Assembly: GCA_965223105.1 (NCBI GenBank)
Contig: OZ244987.1
Location: forward strand, 1,736,001-1,800,000
DNA: 64,000 nt
Reading direction: 5' to 3'
Origin: JABDMH01 sp965223105
Lineage (GTDB): Bacteria > Bacteroidota > Bacteroidia > Chitinophagales > Saprospiraceae
Below, piece after piece: positions 1 to 8,995 of the stretch. Position numbers and translations under genes: made by a program. Position 1 is the first letter of the stretch; every line of letters begins with the position of its first letter. Below the pieces are notes generated by a model, which saw nothing but the letters and a program-made list of their open reading frames with translations, ran no database searches and was not told the DNA's origin.

Positions 1-678
1 ACTTAGGTCTTTCAAAATTCCCTTATTATGAAAAAAAATAAGTGCTTTGTTAGCCGATAAGAGATAATGGGTCAGTTCTTCCACAACATCATCTACCTGG
101 GGATCAACATCTACGACATACTTAAATTGTGAAATCTTAGGGAGCGCATTTACATGGATAGTTTCCAACTCCGATCTGATTTGGCGCCAGGGTAAGGAAA
201 TGTTGAAATGTTTAGGCTCTAGGTCGATGTCTTCGAACCAGTCCAACACCGTTCTTAAAAACCTTGCTGCAGATCCACTTTCTGGGAAAATAGAGGTGGG
301 TATCCCCCTCAGTTTACCGCTAATGAATAGCTTCCTCAGATATTCTTTCGATCCTGAATGAAGATCTGTAAAACGCAATGCCTTCGCACCTTCTCGTAGA
401 AGAGCAGCGGCCATACGGTTCATTTCTGTTCCGCTTTCAAAAGCAATCGATGCCCCCATCTCCCAACCTGGGCGATAGCTGGGCAGCGGTTTGTGATCTT
501 GTGGATGGTCGTGCCGGTGAATGAAAGGAGAAATCGATAGCACATCCGCTATTTCCCAGTTTTTTTGCTTGATTCCGAGCTTATCTAGCTCCAAGTCGAT
601 TTTATTTAACCAATCATCCGTGCTATGACTGTCGAATGGATAAAATTTGTGACCTCTTTGATTGGAATTTGTGACCAT
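1..678 (-). CDS. methylmalonyl-CoA mutase small-subunit-like protein, 3' end outside window
   Basis: The frame stays open for 226 codons from an ATG at 678 down to base 1, so the C-terminus lies outside the window. The N-terminal pattern fits the beta/small subunit of methylmalonyl-CoA mutase: an early W-x-x-KI-x-x-EL segment, a conserved P-F-x-x-x-D block, then W-E-M-G-A-S-I followed by a GAKALRF strand of a TIM barrel. That subunit is the non-catalytic partner of the B12-dependent large subunit, which interconverts succinyl-CoA and methylmalonyl-CoA. It starts 11 bp after the biotin carrier gene on the same strand, which fits propionyl-CoA metabolism. The family call is by pattern only. A stand-alone mutA-like homologue is possible. 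Confidence 0.6.
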   Translation of the reverse strand, partial: MVTNSNQRGHKFYPFDSHSTDDWLNKIDLELDKLGIKQKNWEIADVLSISPFIHRHDHPQDHKPLPSYRPGWEMGASIAFESGTEMNRMAAALLREGAKALRFTDLHSGSKEYLRKLFISGKLRGIPTSIFPESGSAARFLRTVLDWFEDIDLEPKHFNISLPWRQIRSELETIHVNALPKISQFKYVVDVDPQVDDVVEELTHYLLSANKALIFFHNKGILKDLS

Positions 679-689
679 ACGTGTTCCTG

Positions 690-1175
690 CTATTCAATTT
701 CAATCAGAAGTTGTCCTTTATCTACAGTCTCTCCCTTGGCAATCTCGATTCTATGAATTTTACCTGGACCTGGCATCTTGATCAGATTTTCCATTTTCAT
801 AGCCTCCAATATTAGGATGGGGTGTCCCTTTTCCAGGAATTGCCCCTCTTGCGTTAGTATTTCTAATACCAACCCTGGCATAGGAGCGTGCACATTTTGG
901 GACACCTGGTTTTCTTCGTTTAGATATCCCATAGATTGAATGATAAGATCCAGCGGGTCTTGGATAAGTATATTCATGAGTTTGCCATTTATTCTTAGCT
1001 CAAGCCTCTTCTGATCAATAGCCATGGAGACAATATCAATGGAATAGCCCCTGGTTGCGTCAATGAGATGATATTTGTCTTCGTCTAAGGCAATCATATT
1101 CATCGTCAAACAGTCCTCTATATCCAAGTCGTAAGTATGTTGGCCGACTAAAACCCGGTATTTATTTTGATGCAT
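690..1175 (-). CDS. biotin carboxyl carrier protein (acyl-CoA carboxylase type)
   Basis: This 161-residue protein has a C-terminal biotinyl domain. The biotinylation motif EAMKMEN is near residue 125, preceded by the APMPGLVLEI strand and followed by KGETVDKGQLLIEIE. The N-terminal half resembles the biotin-carrier region of the alpha subunit of propionyl- or acetyl-CoA carboxylases. The lysine in AMKM carries biotin, which shuttles carboxyl groups between the biotin carboxylase and carboxyltransferase subunits; neither of those is in this window. The methylmalonyl-CoA mutase-like gene follows after 11 bp, so propionyl-CoA carboxylase is the more likely complex. The start is the ATG at 1175. 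Confidence 0.8.
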   Translation of the reverse strand: MHQNKYRVLVGQHTYDLDIEDCLTMNMIALDEDKYHLIDATRGYSIDIVSMAIDQKRLELRINGKLMNILIQDPLDLIIQSMGYLNEENQVSQNVHAPMPGLVLEILTQEGQFLEKGHPILILEAMKMENLIKMPGPGKIHRIEIAKGETVDKGQLLIEIE

Positions 1176-1459
1176 GTATTGATGCGTGAGATACGTATTT
1201 AGTTAGTTGTGCACTGATCCAGGATGTATGTCAAGAACTTTCTTCGACCAGATCCTTGGGGATCATGTGAGTTAACACATGTCCAAAGTAGGTAAAATGA
1301 GAGGAATTTAGTAACCGCCAAATACAAGTTAGCCAACTACCTATGATAGGATGTTGCCTGGAGGTTGGTCAGGAAATGATTAGCTAGATGTCAGGATGCA
1401 TGAACCAATTTTCGCTGAAAGGTCACTGGGCATCCAGTTTGTTACCGAGGGGGCCTATT

Positions 1460-2098
1460 TCAATCTAGGGCGCTAATGACTTCGCCTGCATATCCAAGTG
1501 ATCTTAGGTTATCGAGCGTTTTATATGGCAGATTTGGATCAAGCATATTGACCATCCAGCTGGACATTTTGCCTCCATGGTCAATGGTCAGATAGTAGGT
1601 TACTTCAATCTCATCTGCTGAAATTGGGTTTAACCACCATGAAATAAATACCTGAGATATGGAATCATCATTGTACTCGGGCAGGGTATTGTTGGATGCC
1701 ACCTGGTCATAAACCAAAGCTCCGGTTCTTTCATCCCATTCCTTGTTGATGGCCCACATAAACTCCCGATTTTTTGCGGGCCATGCCAAACGCTCTCGAG
1801 TGAATATATGGTAGTTCTTGGAGGACCTGGTGTATACAAGCTTGGCCTCCTTGACACTTTCCTGCCATGTAGGGTATGATCCAATGCGGTCAAATATGGC
1901 TTCCAGCGAGTCCAAGGGCATGTATAAGGTCGTCTCCGCCTTAAAACCTCGCACCTTCAGATCTTCAGACTGATAAAGCTTGACCTCAATATTATTCTTG
2001 CTTACTGCAGTTTGCCAAGCATTCTCTCTCTGCGCTCTGATGTCATGGGGGCTGGAAAGAAAGAGTATTGCAAGAGTGAAAGTAAAGTTTCTCAGCAT
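1460..2098 (-). CDS. secreted START/SRPBCC-like lipid-binding protein
   Basis: The 212-residue product begins with a hydrophobic signal peptide (about residues 1-22, ending near IRAQ). The rest resembles START domains: a short strand on the VRGFKAET theme, a PLDSLEAIFDRIGSYPTW helix, then EFMWAINKEW and a long C-terminal helix. START-domain proteins bind lipids or other hydrophobic ligands in a helix-grip pocket; the ligand here cannot be told. A signal peptide indicates export to the periplasm. The gene stands alone: the upstream 345 bp separates it from a divergent gene, and 284 bp lie between its stop and the biotin carrier gene. Confidence 0.65.
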   Translation of the reverse strand: MLRNFTFTLAILFLSSPHDIRAQRENAWQTAVSKNNIEVKLYQSEDLKVRGFKAETTLYMPLDSLEAIFDRIGSYPTWQESVKEAKLVYTRSSKNYHIFTRERLAWPAKNREFMWAINKEWDERTGALVYDQVASNNTLPEYNDDSISQVFISWWLNPISADEIEVTYYLTIDHGGKMSSWMVNMLDPNLPYKTLDNLRSLGYAGEVISALD

Positions 2099-2443
2099 AG
2101 ACCTTAGTTTATGTTACGGTGACGGGACAACTAAGGGCCAATACCAGATTATGTCACGTATATGATTGAAGGGGATAAACAGACCTTATCCATGCAGTCA
2201 TAGAGCAAAAATAGTGCCAGACTCCAGGTAGTGATGCCTAGTAGCCATAGGGTATGAAAGGGTGTTTGGGCCTTTTCTAAATCTACGGAGCATTACTCAA
2301 GAGAATATGCAGCTGATCAGATTTAAAATGCCAATTCTGGAAGGTCACCGGCGAATCATCAAGCTCCTATAGCGAATTCTGGTGCATGTCCAGTTAAGAC
2401 TGATAAACCTTCGATCTTTCCAGCATCAAATGCTTAATGTGTT
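2099..2443. other. intergenic region between divergent genes, no gene seen
   Basis: This 345-bp stretch separates the START-like gene on the minus strand from the VIT/VWA gene on the plus strand. It should hold the promoters for both, but I could not pick a convincing TAnnTTTG element. No open frame with sensible composition and no strong inverted repeat was noticed. Confidence 0.5.
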
Positions 2444-4675
2444 ATGTTGATTAATCAAATAAGGTTTTACCTAATCAGTTTAATGTGCTTGTCATTTCAG
2501 TTTTACTCTGCTGTGGATTCCGTGGCACAGGAAAGTGAAGATAAAAGTCTTTCACCCTATTTTCAGATTCTCAATGAGGGTCCTTCGATTGATAACTTTC
2601 CTTTGTTGACAACCGAAGTGCAGGTCAACCTGACAGACTGGATGGCGGAGGTCACAGTACAGCAGATTTATAAGAATCTAGGGGAGGTGCCTATTGATGC
2701 CAGCTATATCTTTCCAGCCTCAACTCGGGCAGCCGTACATCATTTGGAAGTTAAAATTGGAAATCGAACAATTGAGGCCGAGATCATGGAGAAGCAGAAG
2801 GCCCGTGAGCGGTATGAGAATGCCGGAGAGGAAGGATATAGGGCAGCCTTACTTGAGCAACATCGCATAAATGTATTCGAGATGAGTGTCACGAACATCG
2901 TACCAGGAGATGAGATTTTGGTGACACTCAAATACCATGAACTGATCAAGCCGGAAAGAGGTACTTATCAGTTTGTTTATCCAGCTGTTGTGGGTCCGAG
3001 ATACATCAGTGAGGCTGCAGACCCCGAAGAAATTGGTTTCACACAAGTACCCTATCTCGCAGGAGGTGATCAGGTGGTAAGTGACTGGAAAATTGAAGTC
3101 GAAATCATTTCAGGAAAACAAATTGAAGATATTCTGTGTCGGTCTCATACAGTTGCCACAGAGTGGCAAAATGGGTATGCGCTGAAGGTTGCACTGGATC
3201 CGAGTGAAATCGCCAGTGCAAATAAAGATTTTATCCTGGAATATCGTCTTAACGGGAAAAAGCCAACGAGTAGTGTTCTGTTGTATGAGCATGAAGATGA
3301 AAAGTTTTTTCTGACGACGATTTATCCACCAGCAATATTTCAGGAACAAGAAATTATTCCGAGAGAATATATTTTGGTGGTGGATGTATCGGGGTCCATG
3401 ATCGGTTTTCCCTTAGACATTTCCAAAGAGTTCCTCCGGCAATTGATATCATCTCTTCGGCCCGAAGATCAATTTAACATCGTTCTTTTCGCCGGTGCGT
3501 CAGCACTTCTTTCTCCGAAGTCACTTTCAGCCAACACCAGAAATATCGATCAGGCCATTCGGTTTTTAGATGCACAAGAAGGAGGAGGTGGTACCGAGCT
3601 TTTGCCCGCTTTGCAAACTGCATTTGATTTACCAAAAGGGGAAGGGGGGCTGTCCCGTTCCATTATTGTGGTGACGGATGGTTATGTTGCAGTTGAGGCG
3701 GAAGCTTTTCAGATGATTTCAGATCAATTGGGCTCAAGCAATTTATTTGCCTTTGGAATCGGTTCATCGGTTAACCGGTTCCTGGTGGAAGGGTTGTCTC
3801 ATATGGGTAGGGGTGAGGCTTTCGTCATCACTGATCCCACCGAAGCGCCACAGGTGTTGGAGCGCTTTACCCAATACATTAAATATCCTTTAATGACTAA
3901 TGTCGCTATTGAATGGAATGGTATCGAACCCTACGACATTATTCCAACCAAGCTGCCAGATCTCTTCTCAGAAAAACCGCTTTACCTGATTGGTAAGTAT
4001 CGAGGAGAACCTGATGGTTTCGTAAAAGTCAGTGGTCGTATAAAAGATGGCAATTTTGTAGAGGAAATTCTCTTCGATTCTTCAAATTTAAGGCCACAGA
4101 ATATCGGTTTGCGAACACTATGGGCACGAGAAAAGATTAAGTGGCTCCATGACTTTAATCATTTGGAGAAAACGCGAGAGAGGGAAGAAGTAATCACCAA
4201 ATTGGGGTTGCAATATCATTTATTGACCGATTATACCTCTTTCGTGGCTATTGATAAGTTAAAGGTGCTGGACAATGGTACTGAGACCATCCTGGTCAAA
4301 CAACCACTGCCACTGCCTCATGGTGTTTCGGACTTTGCGATTGGTTTTGAAATGTCTGTAAATGAAACAATTTCCCATGAAGATCCTGGTGTTATGCCAT
4401 CATTCAGCGTTTTGATTTCGGGTGTTATCCCCTCAGTACGCACCCACCTTGAAGCAGAGGTTGAGAACTTACTAATGAAGGAATCACCTAGTGTCCTAGA
4501 TGGTCTCAGTGAGATAATTTTGATCTGTAATTTTGACCTCATGCTTCAAAAATGGTGCATTACGGCAGATGCTGATGCTCTGTATGCAATCAGAAAATCC
4601 ATCGGAAATTATTTGAACGAAAGAAGAGATCTGGACCTTCCCCATTCACTTCGCATATTGATCTATAAATCGTGA
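2444..4675 (+). CDS. VIT and von Willebrand factor A domain protein
   Basis: The 743-residue protein has a signal peptide (about residues 1-28). A VIT domain follows (about 45-180), with the typical VQQIYKNLGEVPIDASYIFP segment and the K-x-x-ARERYENA-x-x-EG block. A VWA domain comes next (about 305-480), whose metal-site motif DVSGSM (D-x-S-x-S) is intact; TDGY later in the domain fits the second metal-binding loop. The C-terminal 250 residues are not recognised. VIT-VWA proteins are usually secreted or surface proteins that bind partners through the metal-dependent site. The stop codon overlaps the GTG start of the next gene, so the two are probably translated together. No sortase or exosortase signal was seen at the C-terminus. 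Confidence 0.85.
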   Translation: MLINQIRFYLISLMCLSFQFYSAVDSVAQESEDKSLSPYFQILNEGPSIDNFPLLTTEVQVNLTDWMAEVTVQQIYKNLGEVPIDASYIFPASTRAAVHHLEVKIGNRTIEAEIMEKQKARERYENAGEEGYRAALLEQHRINVFEMSVTNIVPGDEILVTLKYHELIKPERGTYQFVYPAVVGPRYISEAADPEEIGFTQVPYLAGGDQVVSDWKIEVEIISGKQIEDILCRSHTVATEWQNGYALKVALDPSEIASANKDFILEYRLNGKKPTSSVLLYEHEDEKFFLTTIYPPAIFQEQEIIPREYILVVDVSGSMIGFPLDISKEFLRQLISSLRPEDQFNIVLFAGASALLSPKSLSANTRNIDQAIRFLDAQEGGGGTELLPALQTAFDLPKGEGGLSRSIIVVTDGYVAVEAEAFQMISDQLGSSNLFAFGIGSSVNRFLVEGLSHMGRGEAFVITDPTEAPQVLERFTQYIKYPLMTNVAIEWNGIEPYDIIPTKLPDLFSEKPLYLIGKYRGEPDGFVKVSGRIKDGNFVEEILFDSSNLRPQNIGLRTLWAREKIKWLHDFNHLEKTREREEVITKLGLQYHLLTDYTSFVAIDKLKVLDNGTETILVKQPLPLPHGVSDFAIGFEMSVNETISHEDPGVMPSFSVLISGVIPSVRTHLEAEVENLLMKESPSVLDGLSEIILICNFDLMLQKWCITADADALYAIRKSIGNYLNERRDLDLPHSLRILIYKS

Positions 4676-5754
4676 AACTCATCCAAATATTACTGCTAAT
4701 TTTTGTAGCGACTTCATCTTTAGTCGTGGTTTGTGAAGTGTGTTGGGGTTTTTTCACAATTAGTGAATTCAAGGATCAAGAGCCTCTATTTGAACGACCC
4801 AATGATAAGGAGAGTATAACTTTTATTATGGGAAGAGATAAACAAGGTCAAGATTATTTCTCTCTTGCTGAGCAACACTTTTTATGGGATTCCATCGAAA
4901 AGACGGATAAAGTGGTTACTTCATGCTACAGTTTAACGGATCTGCTTAATTACCTAAACCAAAATGTTGGTGAGCGTGCCTGGGGTACCATACAGGTCGT
5001 ATTGCATGGAAATGTCTGGAGTGGACTCTCCATTCCCATGTGGCAAGATGGCCCACGAGCCTACCCAAAGGACTTGCTTCAAGCTGTCAAGCAGCAGAAA
5101 TTTCCGACTCTACATAGTCATGCGGTGGATCAGAGAACTCGGATCAATCTCTGGGCTTGTGGCATTGGTAAGAACCCTTATCTCCTAATAGCCTTAGAAA
5201 GATTATTTACCAATGGAGAAGGAGGGCGACCTCAAGTTTATGCTTCGCCTCATTTTGTAATCTTTAGGCGAAGAGATTCAGGTCTGCCAAGCAGATTGAA
5301 GGCGAGCTATTGGCCGTATTTTTTTAGACGAGGATACCGTCCCAGTGATTCCCAAATTAGCGAAGCGATGACCCAGCAATATCCAGATGTCGATATCAAT
5401 TGGTCTCGAGTCCTTCGACAGGAATCATTCGATGGTGATTCGAGCCTATTTCATCATAGTTTCCACGTTCCGATTGTCTGGACAGTCATTTATGATCAAA
5501 AGGACCTACGACCGGACGTAAGCACGACATCGGATAAGATGGCCTGGATTGCAGGACAACCTAAACTGCAAGATAAATTGAATGCGCTTGGCATTCCACA
5601 GGAGCGATATCAATGGACTGTGAATAAGATCATATTGACAGACCCAGATGGTTCGATCAGATATGCCATCAAGGCGATTGGGATGTGTACGGTCATCTGT
5701 TTCATGCATTCTACCGATGATCAAGACCCATCCGAGATGGTTGCTCGATTTTAG
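4672..5754 (+). CDS. exported protein with caspase-like (clan CD-type) His/Cys motifs
   Basis: The GTG start at 4672 overlaps the TGA of the VIT/VWA gene (GTGA), indicating translational coupling. The 360-residue product opens with a hydrophobic segment (residues 3-20) that could be a signal peptide or anchor. Two motifs stand out: a hydrophobic strand ending in HG (IQVVLHGN, His112) and a second ending in AC (RINLWACGIG, Cys163). That is the arrangement of catalytic residues in clan CD cysteine peptidases (caspase, gingipain, clostripain) and in the DUF4347-type fold, with a spacing of 51 residues. The remainder is not recognised. Peptidase activity is inference from these motifs; a non-catalytic caspase-like fold is also possible. 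Confidence 0.5.
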   Translation: MKLIQILLLIFVATSSLVVVCEVCWGFFTISEFKDQEPLFERPNDKESITFIMGRDKQGQDYFSLAEQHFLWDSIEKTDKVVTSCYSLTDLLNYLNQNVGERAWGTIQVVLHGNVWSGLSIPMWQDGPRAYPKDLLQAVKQQKFPTLHSHAVDQRTRINLWACGIGKNPYLLIALERLFTNGEGGRPQVYASPHFVIFRRRDSGLPSRLKASYWPYFFRRGYRPSDSQISEAMTQQYPDVDINWSRVLRQESFDGDSSLFHHSFHVPIVWTVIYDQKDLRPDVSTTSDKMAWIAGQPKLQDKLNALGIPQERYQWTVNKIILTDPDGSIRYAIKAIGMCTVICFMHSTDDQDPSEMVARF

Positions 5755-5863
5755 GATGATATGAAACAAGCTTGTGGAAGAGAACGTTATTTCATTATGT
5801 GATCTTCTTCACATTCATTGCAGCACGCTCTGTCAGGTTATTCTTCTAATGAAAACATGAGTG

Positions 5864-7198
5864 ATGTTGGAACGAACTAAGCATCTGTTTATCATCAAGT
5901 TCACCCTCTTCATAGGCGTGTTCTTAATCGGTCAGACATCCCTTTTTTGTCAGAGTCATCCGACCTTGTCATTTGACCTGCTGTACTCAGGATTTAGTGA
6001 TCCCATCTCCATTACTAATGCTGGGGATGGGTCGAACCGTTTGTTTGTCGTAGAGCGTGCTGGCCGGGTCAAAATTGTTGAGAATGGAAGCACCTTGCCC
6101 GAGTTATTTTTAGATATCAACGACAAGGTAAGTACCACTAGTGAAAGGGGATTACTGGGTTTGACTTTCCATCCGGACTATCCAGGTCAGCCGTACATTT
6201 ATATACACTACTCAGATTTGGATGGAGATTCTCAGATCTCACGATTTTCTGTAAATCTAGCTGAACCCAATGTAGTTGATACGAGTACCGAGGCCACTAT
6301 TCTTCTGATTGGACAACCAGCAGGGAATCACAATGGTGGGACACTACTTTTTGGACCGGATGGTTACTTGTATATAGGAATGGGTGATGGGGGTCCCAGC
6401 GATCGAGCGCAGAACCCTCAGACACTATTAGGGAAGATGCTGCGGATAGATGTGGATAACGGCCTTCCGTATACCATTCCAAGCACCAACCCTTTTGTTA
6501 ATGACGGTTCGACGTTGAATGAGATCTGGGCACTTGGTCTACGCAATCCATTTCGTTGGTCATTTGACCGGCTCACCGGGGATCTGTGGATTGGAGATGT
6601 GGGACAGAGCAGCTGGGAGGAATTTAATTTTCAACCTGCCAGCAGTGATGGTGGTGAGAATTATGGCTGGCAATGCTATGAGGGCAATGCCACTTTTAAT
6701 ACATCTGGTTGTGGTCCCATCTCAAATTATACTTTTCCGATTTTCCAATACGCCAATGGCACTGGTCCTTTTGCGGTGACTGGGGGTATGGTTTATCGGG
6801 GTAAGAATGCCTGCCTTCAAGGAGTTTATATAGCGGCTGACTCCAGAAACAGTAAGGCATATACGATCGTGCCTGATGGTAGTGGAGGTTGGAGTGGTCA
6901 GGAGCATCCCTTGGGAATCAGCTCGGTGGTAGGATTTGGTGAGGATGAACAGGGCGAGCTTTATGCGGTCAGCTTGAGTACCGATGCCGTTTATAAAATT
7001 AATGGTACCTCCATCGAAATAACTCAAAATCCGATCCCCAGTGGTACCTATTCAGCAGGTAGTTTTCTGTCTTCGGCAAGTATGGTACAAAATGGCTCCA
7101 ATGTGGTTTTTAAATCAGGTGAATCTATTGAATTCCTGCCCCTTTTCGAGGTTCAATTAGGTGCGATCTTGACGGGTGAAATTGGTTGTGATAATTAA
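5864..7198 (+). CDS. PQQ-dependent sugar dehydrogenase (glucose/sorbosone dehydrogenase family)
   Basis: After a signal peptide (about residues 1-30) comes a six-bladed beta-propeller of the soluble glucose/sorbosone dehydrogenase family. Visible signatures are RLFVVERAGRVKI, ERGLLGLTFHPDY, NHNGGTLLFGPDG, GLRNPFRWSFD and GENYGWQCYEG. The histidine in the NHNGG segment matches the catalytic base position of this family. The C-terminal about 60 residues end in FLPLFEVQLGAILTGEIGC, a tail common on Saprospiria exported proteins (3-coathanger-stack-like) rather than a classic T9SS domain. A GTG lies one codon before the ATG at 5864; I chose the ATG. The gene follows the caspase-like gene after 109 bp and may be separately transcribed. 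Confidence 0.85.
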   Translation: MLERTKHLFIIKFTLFIGVFLIGQTSLFCQSHPTLSFDLLYSGFSDPISITNAGDGSNRLFVVERAGRVKIVENGSTLPELFLDINDKVSTTSERGLLGLTFHPDYPGQPYIYIHYSDLDGDSQISRFSVNLAEPNVVDTSTEATILLIGQPAGNHNGGTLLFGPDGYLYIGMGDGGPSDRAQNPQTLLGKMLRIDVDNGLPYTIPSTNPFVNDGSTLNEIWALGLRNPFRWSFDRLTGDLWIGDVGQSSWEEFNFQPASSDGGENYGWQCYEGNATFNTSGCGPISNYTFPIFQYANGTGPFAVTGGMVYRGKNACLQGVYIAADSRNSKAYTIVPDGSGGWSGQEHPLGISSVVGFGEDEQGELYAVSLSTDAVYKINGTSIEITQNPIPSGTYSAGSFLSSASMVQNGSNVVFKSGESIEFLPLFEVQLGAILTGEIGCDN

Positions 7199-7307
7199 TA
7201 TAGGGTGCAGGACTAGCCATTACTAGTTCGTCATCAATGCATTTATGTGCTTGCCTCTGGATATTTTGTTTAGGTTACGCTAAAATTTCGTTGAAATAGA
7301 GATTTCA

Positions 7308-7670
7308 TTGCACAAAATATTCCTGGATTGGCATCTGGATGTCATTTTGACACCGGCTAGTCTTACTTTGCTTGAGATTAATCCTGCCGTAAGTGAAAGC
7401 ATCAGCTATCTTCTGGGTCTGGACTATATTGGAGATCAAACTATAGGTAGAGTTTGTCTGGAAAACAGCAAAGAGGTAAGGTTCGAATTTCGTACTGCGT
7501 TTCGACACCGGGATTTGATTGATTACATTTATCATGAGCTTACCGTTACGCATAAATTAGAAGAGGGTGACCTCTTGGGTCTCAGAGAATCTATTATGAT
7601 CTTATTTCCAGATTCACCCCTGGACTTTTGGCAGACTATTGAAAAGGCGATAAAAGATAGAGATCGATAA
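7308..7670 (+). CDS. hypothetical protein, 120 residues
   Basis: I do not recognise this protein. The frame runs from a TTG at 7308 (the frame is open from 7284; no ATG precedes it) to 7670. It encodes a mixed hydrophobic/acidic product without signal peptide or membrane span, ending in a basic, helical tail (DFWQTIEKAIKDRDR). Composition looks protein-like, with regular charged residues and tryptophans. The competing antisense frame at 7305-7553 looks less plausible. It sits between two transcription units, with a convergent gene downstream ending at 7736. The start codon is uncertain. Confidence 0.5.
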   Translation: MHKIFLDWHLDVILTPASLTLLEINPAVSESISYLLGLDYIGDQTIGRVCLENSKEVRFEFRTAFRHRDLIDYIYHELTVTHKLEEGDLLGLRESIMILFPDSPLDFWQTIEKAIKDRDR

Positions 7671-7735
7671 ACCTACTTTCTACTTTTGTGTTCGAACATT
7701 CTTTACAACAAATGGCTGCCTGGGTAGAGATGTGA

Positions 7736-8995
7736 CTAAAATTTACGACTGAAATCATTAATCATAATTGCATTGAAGTAGACCTGATATCCCAACAGCC
7801 CAAAGATCGCAGCTGTAAAAAGTGTGTTTCCTGTACCCACTGGGAGCAAAAGACCCGCAGTGCCGAGCAGCAAAATGGTTATGCCGAAAAACTTCAGTTT
7901 TTTTTGCTTATGTGGTTTATGAGGCATTAGAAAAGTGCCTGCTGGAATCATCATTCCCGCAGCAAAAATACATGCCAGTAACCAGTTTGTGCTTTGAATA
8001 AAAGCATACACCAGAGCAAATAGAACACTACAGATTAATGCTAAGCCAGTATATGTTGCCATGGTTTTATCTTCGCTATCGAGCAATACTTTACCAAATT
8101 TGTTGGTCGATAAATACAGATTCATCAAAGGATCAATAACCCAGCTGAGAAGAAAACTAAGGGCGATTAGGACAACCAACACAATTAAGAAGATTTGGAG
8201 GGGACCAGATGTATTTTGAGACATCCACAAAATCAGCCGGTACACCAGATATGATCCAATGATGAAATACCAAACATGCTTTCCGCTGAGCTTTTGCATA
8301 AACTTCCGGTATTGGAAGAACATTCGATAAATCCAAAATCTGGATTTTAAGGCTTCTTGCATTCCGTGTCTTGCTAGTGCATTACCTGGCTGGATGCTTA
8401 GAGCTTCCTGAAATCTCTGGAGTGCCTCGTCGATCTTCCCATCTCTCATAAGCTGCAATCCATGATTGGCCATTGATGTTGGATTATCGGGATCAATTCT
8501 TAGCACTTCATCCAGAGAAGTTTGAGCATTTTCAATATCCCCGATCTGTTCAGAAAGGAGGGCCCTGAAATTTAGGGCTTGTATGTGATCTGGTTCAATA
8601 GCCAGTGCCCGGTCGATAGATTCAAGCGCCTGGTCCAAATAACGCTGTCCGGCTTTCACTCTGCCCAGTAGAAAGTGTAGGTTAGCCTTTTCGGGATAAA
8701 TTGTAAGCAGATGCAGAACTTTTTTTTGGGCATCTTCATATTTTTCTTCCGCCAGGTCAATTTCCGCTAATAAATTGATCATTTCGAAAGACATGGGGTG
8801 ATTGGTGAGATGAGCCTCCGCAATTTGTCTACTCTCACGCCACTGATGATTGAGAAATAACGCTAGAGCGAGTTTACGTTGGGATTCAGCATCTTCTGGT
8901 CTTGTGGCCAGATGTTCTCGTAAAAGTTGTATGGCTTCCTTAGCCCGGTTGTGCCTCATCAACATGTCTGCTCGAAGATGTATCGAGGAAGTCAT
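7736..8995 (-). CDS. TPR-repeat integral membrane protein
   Basis: The 419-residue protein has about five tetratricopeptide repeats in its first 200 residues (for example ALESIDRALAIEPDHIQALN and ALQRFQEALSIQPGNALARH). A hydrophobic C-terminal half follows, with about six predicted transmembrane helices between residues 240 and 410. Its ATG overlaps the TGA of the upstream AAA+ gene (ATGA), so it is the second gene of a coupled pair. TPR arrays bind protein partners, and the context suggests this one anchors or recruits the AAA+ ATPase at the membrane. No enzymatic motif is visible. Confidence 0.8.
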   Translation of the reverse strand: MTSSIHLRADMLMRHNRAKEAIQLLREHLATRPEDAESQRKLALALFLNHQWRESRQIAEAHLTNHPMSFEMINLLAEIDLAEEKYEDAQKKVLHLLTIYPEKANLHFLLGRVKAGQRYLDQALESIDRALAIEPDHIQALNFRALLSEQIGDIENAQTSLDEVLRIDPDNPTSMANHGLQLMRDGKIDEALQRFQEALSIQPGNALARHGMQEALKSRFWIYRMFFQYRKFMQKLSGKHVWYFIIGSYLVYRLILWMSQNTSGPLQIFLIVLVVLIALSFLLSWVIDPLMNLYLSTNKFGKVLLDSEDKTMATYTGLALICSVLFALVYAFIQSTNWLLACIFAAGMMIPAGTFLMPHKPHKQKKLKFFGITILLLGTAGLLLPVGTGNTLFTAAIFGLLGYQVYFNAIMINDFSRKF

